64,000 nt of DNA. Origin: a virus. The position numbers and the translations under genes are program-made. Shown one piece after another: positions 7,903 to 14,127 of the stretch (within the stretch, counting starts at the first letter, position 1; every line of letters starts with the position of its first letter). Under the pieces are notes generated by a model. That model did no database searches and was not told the DNA's origin. It saw nothing but the letters and a program-made list of their open reading frames with translations. The DNA lies in IMG/VR virus record IMGVR_UViG_3300025012_000074, positions 1-64,000 of that record. One strand, 5' to 3'.

Positions 7903-8237
7903 TTCGTCACCTCGGCGAGCACCCGGTAGTCTCTGTATATATCGCTGTCGCAGTCCGTGTGATTCTTTTTACCCTTGTATTTTTTGCAGTATTCGGGAGA
8001 GCAACGCCGGCAAACGTATTTCGCCCGCACCTGACCCGTCAGTAGTTGCGTTTTCCGCAACTCGTCGCGCTCGAGGATGATTTCATGGTTGACGCGCGCG
8101 AGCATGTTACTCAGGTTCATCCACTTCCGCGCCATGTTCCGCCAGTAACACACGTCACAAAGACCGTCGTCGATTCCTGGCTCGCGGCCGTGGAGGTGAG
8201 GATTGATCGCCAGTGAGCCGCAGGGACAGGCGTTCAT
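7899..8237 (-). CDS. Cys-rich, probably zinc-binding protein
   Basis: A 112-residue protein starting MNACPCGSLAINPHLHG with CDVCYWRNMARKWMNL, a charged helical middle, and a C-terminal CRRCSPEYCKKYKGKKNHTDC cluster. At least ten cysteines in CxC/CxxC/CxxxC arrangements suggest two zinc sites. ATGA overlaps at both ends. Family and function unknown. Confidence 0.6.
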   Translation of the reverse strand: MNACPCGSLAINPHLHGREPGIDDGLCDVCYWRNMARKWMNLSNMLARVNHEIILERDELRKTQLLTGQVRAKYVCRRCSPEYCKKYKGKKNHTDCDSDIYRDYRVLAEVTK

Positions 8238-8488
8238 CCCACAACCTCGCTCATCAGGTAGGCCGCTCGCATCGCATGAACCGCCTCGGCGAGAAAGTAG
8301 ATTGCAAGCGTCGTGACGGCCAGCGTCACGGCCCCGACGAGCCCGTTGATGATCTTCTCGAATTCAGGGACGACGTGAACTTCCGTCATCTTGACGTAGT
8401 TCCCAGCCGCAGCGTCGCCGCTGACGTTGACGATCGTGAATAGTTTCCGGTGGCCTGGCAGTGAGTTGGTTTTGTCGGGTTCGGTCAT
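8234..8488 (-). CDS. Small membrane protein
   Basis: I place the start at ATG 8488, which overlaps the stop of the upstream gene (ATGA); a longer reading to 8518 is open. The 84-residue product has a soluble N-terminal half and one or two hydrophobic stretches (IINGLVGAVTLAVTTLAIYFLAEAVHA) near the C-terminus. It is immediately followed by other small genes and lies in the same operon as the amidase, so a holin-like or membrane-accessory role is possible but speculative. Confidence 0.55.
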   Translation of the reverse strand: MTEPDKTNSLPGHRKLFTIVNVSGDAAAGNYVKMTEVHVVPEFEKIINGLVGAVTLAVTTLAIYFLAEAVHAMRAAYLMSEVVG

Positions 8489-8772
8489 GTCGTTTTCTTT
8501 TCCTCTCCTCGCCCGCATATCGGGCAGTGCGTGTAGGTCCCGCAGCCTGGAGCGGCCGGATCTTCGCGGAAGTTCGCCGGCCAGAGTTTCTTATCGACGA
8601 TCCGAGTCGAACCGATCAACATCGACGCATCGAACGGCGCTCCGGCCGGCCGGCCGTTCGGCGGTTCGTGGACGTGCGGGGCGACGCCGTAGTAGGGGAA
8701 CACGCAACCTTCATCCGGCGCGTCCGGGTTCATGCAGAAGTCGCAGTTGCCTTTCGAGCCGTCCACGTTCAC
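8485..8772 (-). CDS. Zinc-finger-like small protein
   Basis: I place the start at GTG 8772, which overlaps the TGA of the amidase gene (GTGA); the open frame runs further upstream but would overlap the amidase heavily. The 95-residue product has CDFCMNPDAPDEGC near its start and CGTYTHCPICGRGEE at its end, so probably binds one or two zinc ions. Function unknown. Confidence 0.6.
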   Translation of the reverse strand: MNVDGSKGNCDFCMNPDAPDEGCVFPYYGVAPHVHEPPNGRPAGAPFDASMLIGSTRIVDKKLWPANFREDPAAPGCGTYTHCPICGRGEEKKTT

Positions 8773-9374
8773 CCCTTCCGAATCCGCTCGCACAGTTCGA
8801 GGAACGGGAAACGCGAGCCCGGGCACGACTTGGAAGAAAAGTGCGAGTGCGGATAGATCGGGGCGGTCGCCGGGTCGAGGCCGAGTTCGACGAGCAGCTG
8901 GCGGCACGTCGCGGCCCCGGCGATCATCGCGGCTCCCGGCAGCGTTTCCGTGTCGAAGTCGCCGGAAAAACAGACGCCGATATACAGTGCGTTCTCGTCG
9001 CCCTGCGTCTTGACAGATCCCGCGTGGTAGCCGACTTCATCATTGCGAAGCGTCCGATACGCCGTGCCGTCCGGCTGGACGACGGCCGTATACCCGATGC
9101 AAGGCCATTTGTTGGTTTCGACGTGGTAGCGCGCATAGGCTTCCGGGTTCGAACCCTTGAGCGCCATGGCCGTGCCGGAATGGTGGATGACCAGGCCGAG
9201 TCGGGTGCCGGGCGGGACAGTCCGCGGCGTCCGGCGGGCGAGCGTCGAAACGATGTCGACGAGTTTGAAGACGGGGACGGGCGGCGGGGCGGTATTCTGG
9301 AATGCGGGGATTTCGTAAGATTCGATTCCGATCGTAAGTTTGCACCGGCAGACGGGGCAGGTGATTTCGTTCAT
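8769..9374 (-). CDS. N-acetylmuramoyl-L-alanine amidase (endolysin)
   Basis: A 201-residue PGRP/Amidase_2 domain protein that cleaves the bond between muramic acid and the stem peptide. The zinc ligands are visible: the HH of VIHHSGT and the His and Cys of HSHFSSKSCPGSRFPF; the conserved core GYTAVVQPDGTAYRTLRNDEVGYHA and IGVCFSGDFD is present. No signal peptide, so release would need a holin or another export route. The N-terminus has a CPVCRCK pair, unusual for this family. AGGA precedes ATG 9374. It lies in the early operon, far from the likely holins at 60.5-61.3 kb. Confidence 0.9.
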   Translation of the reverse strand: MNEITCPVCRCKLTIGIESYEIPAFQNTAPPPVPVFKLVDIVSTLARRTPRTVPPGTRLGLVIHHSGTAMALKGSNPEAYARYHVETNKWPCIGYTAVVQPDGTAYRTLRNDEVGYHAGSVKTQGDENALYIGVCFSGDFDTETLPGAAMIAGAATCRQLLVELGLDPATAPIYPHSHFSSKSCPGSRFPFLELCERIRKG

Positions 9375-9386
9375 AGGGTTCCTTTC

Positions 9387-9665
9387 TTATTCGAACCAAT
9401 TTTCAAACATAGCCAATGCCGATCCGCGTTCATCGACCGTCATGGATTTGAATAAGTCGATCACCGGACGCTCGACGTCATCCAATTCGAAAGTTCCGCA
9501 CCAGTCAACATCCGAATCCTTGATGTTGAAATCGTCCACAAGGATGTGCAGATTTCCGCCGGCTCCGTGCGCTTCATAAAGCGCCATCAAGAGGCCCTGC
9601 GCCATCGTAACCTTTTCTGTGATTATCTTAGGCGACCCGTATCCACTCCAACATCCCTTGCACAT
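9387..9665 (-). CDS. Conserved phage hypothetical protein
   Basis: I place the start at ATG 9665 because the ATG at 9704 overlaps the -10 element of the promoter. The 92-residue product begins MCKGCWSGYGSPKII and contains GGNLHILVDDFNIKDSDVDWC, a pattern I associate with an uncharacterised phage family. The last residues FENWFE are acidic and aromatic. Function unknown. Confidence 0.6.
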   Translation of the reverse strand: MCKGCWSGYGSPKIITEKVTMAQGLLMALYEAHGAGGNLHILVDDFNIKDSDVDWCGTFELDDVERPVIDLFKSMTVDERGSALAMFENWFE

Positions 9666-9702
9666 TTTAATTGTCGTCCTTTCTTCCTCGCGCATTATCT
9701 CC

Positions 9703-9730
9703 ATTATACAATATCGGGTTATTGTGTCAA
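9703..9730 (-). promoter_or_regulatory. Sigma70-type promoter
   Basis: Minus strand: TTGACA (9730-9725), 16-bp spacer, TATAAT (9708-9703). Both hexamers are consensus. It would drive the gene at 9665 and probably the amidase and small genes downstream. Confidence 0.7.
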
Positions 9731-10548
9731 CGTATTTTTAGGTTTCTAAAAATCAGAACCGGACGAATCCATTGTTTTGTGAACTTTTGCCACGCTTCTA
9801 TTTTGAGTCCCGTCAACGGGCAGCGCATGAGCATCGCAAACGGAACGAACCCGGCATCCCACGTTTCACGTAACCGCGCTTCTGCTTTCTCGATCGTGTC
9901 GCCCTTGTATCCGAGAAAAACGTAGGCGGCCAGCCGGTGAGATGCTTTGGTAAATCCCGCGTTGAAAAGATTCGTCGCCGCGCATCGAAGTTTCTCAACG
10001 TCGCCCGGCCGATCGTTCGCGCAATAAATAATAGCCGGGTGGATCTTTCGCAACTCGGTCGCTATTTCCGGCGTAATCCGGCTGGCCTCGAGCCCCCCCG
10101 TGAATCTTACTTTTCCATTCGGACGGCCGCGCAACATCGCAAACACGCTGCTGATGTGTTCGTGCGAACACTGCAATAAATTTGAATCCAGGACGTTCGA
10201 ACCCGGAATAATCGGAAGTTCTCGAATCGCACCCTCGCGTTTGTGGACTTGGCAATACCAACATCGATTATTGCATCCTCGCGATGTGATTGTGTAACCG
10301 TCGGCGATGTATCGACCAGGAATGAAATTGCCGCCGCGATCACCGCACGCCGGACCGCCGATCGTAGTCGTAGCGACATCGCGCCAAGCACGCGCTAATT
10401 GTTCGGCGCGCGGAATATCCCATGTGAACGTCACGCTGACGTGGATCTCGTCCGCCTCGTCGAGCATGTCAGGTTCGACGTTCACGCGAACGAGTGAATC
10501 GGTAGGTGTCGCGGACGTCCGTCGCGGAAAAACTCGGATGATTTTCAT
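9727..10548 (-). CDS. Radical SAM protein
   Basis: A 273-residue protein with the cluster motif SRGCNNRCWYCQVHKREG (CxxxCxxC) near residue 90, which binds the 4Fe-4S cluster that cleaves S-adenosylmethionine, and a FTGGLEA segment further on. The rest resembles the partial TIM barrel of the family (AAYVFLGYKGDTIEKAEARL). No substrate can be deduced; phage radical SAM proteins are often involved in nucleotide or RNA modification. ATGA overlap with the helicase upstream. Confidence 0.8.
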   Translation of the reverse strand: MKIIRVFPRRTSATPTDSLVRVNVEPDMLDEADEIHVSVTFTWDIPRAEQLARAWRDVATTTIGGPACGDRGGNFIPGRYIADGYTITSRGCNNRCWYCQVHKREGAIRELPIIPGSNVLDSNLLQCSHEHISSVFAMLRGRPNGKVRFTGGLEASRITPEIATELRKIHPAIIYCANDRPGDVEKLRCAATNLFNAGFTKASHRLAAYVFLGYKGDTIEKAEARLRETWDAGFVPFAMLMRCPLTGLKIEAWQKFTKQWIRPVLIFRNLKIR

Positions 10549-12965
10549 AACATCGGTTCCGTCATTTCCTCATAAACTTTATCCCGCGACCGCGCGGACG
10601 CGCAGAGCACGCCGACCTTCGAGTCGCGGTAGTCGTAGACGCGGGCCGCTTCCTTGCCCGGCGCAGGACGTAGCACGCGGCCGAGATACTGCAACAGCCG
10701 CCCGTCGAACTTGATCGGTGTGGCAAGAAACAGCGTCGACAGCCCGGCGCAATCGAACCCCTCGCCGATCAACTGGCCGGTCGCGATCACAACGCGGGCC
10801 GCGCCGGACGCCGCCCGGCCGACGACCGCCAGCCGTTCGCGCTTGCCGAGCGCGCCGGTCAGCACGTCCGCCCAGATTCGGCGCTCGGCAAACAGGCCGG
10901 CCAGCGTATCGCAGTGTTCCTTCCGGTCGGACAGGATCAGGCAGATCCCCGCGCTGGCTTCCAGTTCCTCGCACACGTCGGCGACGATCAGTTTGTTTCG
11001 CTGTTCGTCTTCCGTCAGTTCGCCGATCATTCGCGCGTAATTCGGTTGCCAGCCGGTTTCGCGCCGGACGATTTCCGCCCGCAGGATGTCGCCGTTCGAT
11101 TCCAATTCGCCCTTGTCGATCGAATGAACCAGGTCGCCGAGGTGCCAGAAGATGAGTTTCGTTTGGCCGTCCCGCCGCCAGGGCGTCGCCGACAGACCGA
11201 GCGAATACCAGGCGTCGAACTTGGAAACGGCTTCTGTGAACGTGCGGGAAGGGCAACGGTGGCAATTGTGAACCAGCACGCCGCCGGCAAAATAGTTACC
11301 GGTTTCAGTTTCTAAATTGAAGACAGGACCGACCGGACACACGTCCGAAGATCGTTCAGTATCTGGCGGTTTGTAAACCTTAACACTTTCCACCCTAACT
11401 TTTGTAAGTATTCCGTTTTCTTTGAATCCAGAATTCGTCGTTTCCCATTGTGGCTTTGTCCGTCTACTTCTATACCGATCATTAATTTTGTATTTGCTAT
11501 GTCGATTTTGTAGCACGTCGGCAAATTCTGCTCCAAAAGAAATTCTCTCCGGCTTCCTTTCTGAAGATGACTCGCCGTTTTTATCGGAACTTCCGTTCGC
11601 CATTTCAAGGCATCGGCTAAAGTCTTTTGAGCGATAGGAACCGGCCGGCCATTTCCGCCTCGATTCTTCGTGACGACAGATAATGTTCCGTTTTTCGTTT
11701 TCGTGTCCATCATCTTTGCGATCCATTTTGGATTTTTCATTGGGTTGTTTAATATCTTGTTGATGCGACCTTGCGTTTGATTGTATTTTGCTAGTGACAT
11801 TCCTGAAACGACATGGCCACGACGCACTATTTCTTTCGTGCATTCTTCCGAGCACGTAGCACGCCCTGATTTTGCTTGCGTCAAGGAACTTCTCCAATGA
11901 TTTCCGTCTTTGCATTCCACCTGTTTTCCGCATGCTCGGCACGGAACAATTACAATCTTCATTCTCGATTGCATTCTTGCGCGTCGGCATGGCTTGCAGA
12001 AAAGCCCGGTATCGTTTTTTCCCGTTCCGCATTCTTTGCAATTTTTTCTTATCATGAATCCTCCAAGCATAATCGCCAATTTTAATTTCGTTTGCCGGTT
12101 TATATTCATTGTCGATATAAAACGGATGATTAGCAGTGCATATCACATGTTCGCCGTTTTCAAAATCAATACGATATAGATCGTTTGATTGATTATGAAA
12201 TTCATGTAATACTTTAGATTCGACAACTTGTTTACTATCATGATTATAGCCTAATACAATGTCGCCGGTCTTAATATCTTCAATATTTTTTTGTCCATCA
12301 ACCGTATCTATTTTCGTTTCGGAGGCGAAACACTCGTCAGTTATGACGAACCCCACCCGCTCACGCACGGCCGCCGCGTTCTTGTAAAGCGAATTGACGA
12401 TCGCGACGGTAATCCGTTCCCCGATCTTGTTTTTCCCGCCGCCGATGATCCCGACTTCGGGCGCGGGGATCGCCAGGAACCTGCCGATTCGTTCAATCCA
12501 CTGGTTCAGCAATTCTTTATTATGGACGATCACGAGCGTCGGCTGGCGACGAGCCGCGACCGCAGCCAGGGCCATGACGGTCTTCCCCGATCCGGTAGCC
12601 GCGTTGAGCACGCCGAAGTCTTTCTTAAGCACGTCATCAACCGCCGCTCGCTGGATCGGCCGGACAGCGCCGGCGAACTGAAAATCAACCTCGGGAAGTT
12701 TGCGGCGACGATCATCCAGCGTGAATGCCAGACCGGCCGCTCGGGCCGTTCGGATCGCTTCGGCGATGAACCCGCGCGGAACGATCAGGCCGAATTCCGT
12801 TTCCGAGTATCCGACGATGTTCCGCGGCACGTTCCAGTTCGAGCGGCCGGCCTTTTCGTTGACCGTGAATTGCAGGTTAGGAAACGTCAGCGCGGCTTTC
12901 AGGCCGGCCAGGAAATCAGGCGGGGCGGATTCGATCGACAGGCAGGATGAGAGGCGGAAGATCAT
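10545..12965 (-). CDS. DECH-box SF2 helicase with an intein in motif II
   Basis: I place the start at ATG 12965, which overlaps the stop of the PLD-like gene; the frame stays open to 13043. The 806-residue precursor has Walker A (ATGSGKT, ~residue 123), motif II split as DE (210-211) plus CH (568-569), SATPWRR (~592) and QYLGRVLRP (~758), typical of XPB/UvsW-like SF2 helicases. Residues 212-567 are an intein. The spliced enzyme would be 450 residues. Because the intein splits the catalytic DECH box, the helicase can be active only after splicing. A likely role is replication or recombination fork processing. It forms an operon with the radical SAM gene. Confidence 0.9.
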   Translation of the reverse strand: MIFRLSSCLSIESAPPDFLAGLKAALTFPNLQFTVNEKAGRSNWNVPRNIVGYSETEFGLIVPRGFIAEAIRTARAAGLAFTLDDRRRKLPEVDFQFAGAVRPIQRAAVDDVLKKDFGVLNAATGSGKTVMALAAVAARRQPTLVIVHNKELLNQWIERIGRFLAIPAPEVGIIGGGKNKIGERITVAIVNSLYKNAAAVRERVGFVITDECFASETKIDTVDGQKNIEDIKTGDIVLGYNHDSKQVVESKVLHEFHNQSNDLYRIDFENGEHVICTANHPFYIDNEYKPANEIKIGDYAWRIHDKKKLQRMRNGKKRYRAFLQAMPTRKNAIENEDCNCSVPSMRKTGGMQRRKSLEKFLDASKIRACYVLGRMHERNSASWPCRFRNVTSKIQSNARSHQQDIKQPNEKSKMDRKDDGHENEKRNIICRHEESRRKWPAGSYRSKDFSRCLEMANGSSDKNGESSSERKPERISFGAEFADVLQNRHSKYKINDRYRSRRTKPQWETTNSGFKENGILTKVRVESVKVYKPPDTERSSDVCPVGPVFNLETETGNYFAGGVLVHNCHRCPSRTFTEAVSKFDAWYSLGLSATPWRRDGQTKLIFWHLGDLVHSIDKGELESNGDILRAEIVRRETGWQPNYARMIGELTEDEQRNKLIVADVCEELEASAGICLILSDRKEHCDTLAGLFAERRIWADVLTGALGKRERLAVVGRAASGAARVVIATGQLIGEGFDCAGLSTLFLATPIKFDGRLLQYLGRVLRPAPGKEAARVYDYRDSKVGVLCASARSRDKVYEEMTEPML
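11265..12332 (-). other. Intein 2 (356 aa) splitting the helicase DECH box, with a nested out-of-frame gene
   Basis: Block A starts with Cys (CFASETKIDTVDG), block B is ICTANHPFYI, and the end reads VFNLETETGNYFAGGVLVHN before Cys+1. These splicing motifs are intact. The region between block B and block F, where an in-frame endonuclease usually sits, is in this frame a ~220-residue Lys/Arg/Ser/Asn-rich stretch with no recognisable domain. In another frame the same DNA encodes an endonuclease (11312-12055). The region is visibly more AT-rich than its surroundings, as expected for a recent insertion. Confidence 0.92.
11312..12055 (-). CDS. Vsr/DUF559-like homing endonuclease nested out of frame inside intein 2
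   Basis: A 247-residue protein read in a frame different from the intein. ATG 12055 is preceded by TTGGAGGATTC, an excellent ribosome binding site; an earlier in-frame ATG lies at 12109. N-terminus: zinc-finger-like CKEC ... CKPC and CRAC ... CSEEC pairs. Middle: NNPMKNPKWIAKM, resembling DNA-binding modules of homing enzymes. C-terminus: CYKIDIANTKLMIGIEVDG, QSH, then DSKKTEYLQKLGWKVLRF, matching the PD-(D/E)xK-like DUF559/Vsr fold. It starts after intein block B and stops inside block F. A Vsr-like family is known beside split inteins; here the host frame is uninterrupted. Confidence 0.85.
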   Translation of the reverse strand: MIRKNCKECGTGKNDTGLFCKPCRRARMQSRMKIVIVPCRACGKQVECKDGNHWRSSLTQAKSGRATCSEECTKEIVRRGHVVSGMSLAKYNQTQGRINKILNNPMKNPKWIAKMMDTKTKNGTLSVVTKNRGGNGRPVPIAQKTLADALKWRTEVPIKTASHLQKGSRREFLLEQNLPTCYKIDIANTKLMIGIEVDGQSHNGKRRILDSKKTEYLQKLGWKVLRFTNRQILNDLRTCVRSVLSSI

Positions 12966-13693
12966 GACCCGATCCGCCACTCGGGCGCGCACCATTCCGA
13001 TTCCCAATCCAGCGGTTCGGACAGGGAAATGATCTTTTGCCATTCGTCGAAGTAGCGTTTAGCAATCAGCGGATCGTGCATGACCACCGCGTTCTCAAAC
13101 GAGTTTGTAGAATTTTTCGTGAAGTTGAATGAGCCGGTCCAGACCGAATTTGGCTTCATCCCATCATATCCATGTTGGGGTTTCCACGATTTTCCAAACA
13201 CTAAAAATTTATTGTGCATTCTTGGGAACGCCGGAAGTTTATTATAATTATTGTTTCCAACGCATCGCATTGGATCTATTGTGTTATCTCCGCACATACT
13301 TAATTTTCTCACTAATTCACCCATAGCATAACGAGTAAAATTAGTTTTAATATTATTATATTTTGTCTTTAATTCGTCGCGATATCCGACAGACGCGCTC
13401 ATATCCGGCCGCAAAAAGTCTTCTTTTTGAACGACGATTGATACGCCGAATTTCACGGACGCCAGCGCGTCAAGGATCTTCGGGCTCGTCAGCCAGGCAA
13501 CGCACCCGACGACAGACTCGGCCGCTTCGATGTGGCGGCATACCACGTCCTCAAGATTTTCAAAATAGAGTTCTACTTTTGGGTTGTATCGCGTCGAATT
13601 CCTATCAACGTCGTTTGCGAATTCTGTATATTCCGATCCGAGAACTTTGTTTCCGATCCGTTTCAAATCCTTCGGCAAACTTTTGTCGTTCAT
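12962..13693 (-). CDS. Phospholipase D-like protein (possible nuclease)
   Basis: I choose ATG 13693 as start (243 residues) because the region upstream is the AAACTTT repeat array; the frame is open to 13744. The C-terminal part has RMHNKFLVFGKSW ... NSVWTGSFNFTKNSTNSFENAVV, the HxK and SxNFT pattern of PLD-family phosphodiesterases with one catalytic motif, so it would dimerise. The N-terminal part has ESVVGCVAWLTSPKILDAL, also typical of these proteins. It may be a DNA nuclease; lipid activity is less likely given its neighbours. ATGA overlap with the helicase. Confidence 0.75.
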   Translation of the reverse strand: MNDKSLPKDLKRIGNKVLGSEYTEFANDVDRNSTRYNPKVELYFENLEDVVCRHIEAAESVVGCVAWLTSPKILDALASVKFGVSIVVQKEDFLRPDMSASVGYRDELKTKYNNIKTNFTRYAMGELVRKLSMCGDNTIDPMRCVGNNNYNKLPAFPRMHNKFLVFGKSWKPQHGYDGMKPNSVWTGSFNFTKNSTNSFENAVVMHDPLIAKRYFDEWQKIISLSEPLDWESEWCAPEWRIGS

Positions 13694-13717
13694 TTTTACG
13701 TCCCCATTTCTTCGTCT

Positions 13718-13891
13718 AAAACTTTCGCAGTGAAGTTTCCGCACCGCCGAAACTTTCCGAAACCGTCTAAAACTTTTTCAAAAACTTTATAAATCAACTC
13801 AAAACTTTTTCGAACCTTTTTGAATCGTCCGAAACTTTTTCAAAACTTTTGGAAAAGTTTTCAAAAGTTTTCGGAAACTTTGTCAAACTTT
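13718..13891. repeat. AAACTTT repeat array
   Basis: Nine direct copies of AAACTTT (for example 13719-13725 and 13885-13891) and two inverted copies (AAAAGTTTTC) in 174 bp, at uneven spacing. More copies occur just across the neighbouring gene boundary near 14139 and 14189. The stretch is AT-rich in a GC-rich genome and lies between the replication gene and the helicase operon. It may be a set of binding sites (iteron-like) at an origin; this is inference. Confidence 0.7.
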
Positions 13892-13925
13892 CTACTTCCA
13901 GTTGACAACCGATGTTGATAAAGGG

Positions 13926-14104
13926 GGTTACGTCGGTTACGTCGCGTGGGTCCCTTACACTTTTCCCAGTTTCGTCGAAAGCCCCTATAGATAGAAAATT
14001 AATGTTCTTTCTTTCTTTCTTATATAAGGAGCGCGTGCGCGCGCGCGCACACACACGCGCAGGAGGAACGTGTAGGCTACCCACGCGACGTAACCGACGA
14101 AACC
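13926..14104. repeat. 26-bp inverted repeat enclosing Z-DNA-prone and polypyrimidine tracts
   Basis: Arms 13926-13951 and 14079-14104 match in 25 of 26 positions as inverted copies. Each arm carries CGTCGGTTACGTCGCG. The 127-bp interior holds TTCT repeats (14005-14020), TATATAAGGA and a 30-bp strictly alternating purine-pyrimidine tract (14031-14060). No convincing gene is present in 13694-14127. Such features suit a replication origin or a regulatory cruciform. Confidence 0.75.
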
Positions 14105-14127
14105 TATTGTATGTAATTTATACATTA

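Noticed and set aside
13718-13891. CRISPR array
   Set aside because: Motifs are short, unevenly spaced and partly inverted; there are no unique spacers and no cas genes.
13794-14084. 96-residue minus-strand frame through the AAACTTT repeats
   Set aside because: No ribosome binding site; the sequence consists of translated repeats (KFPKTFENFSKSFEK) and the alternating GC/AC tract.
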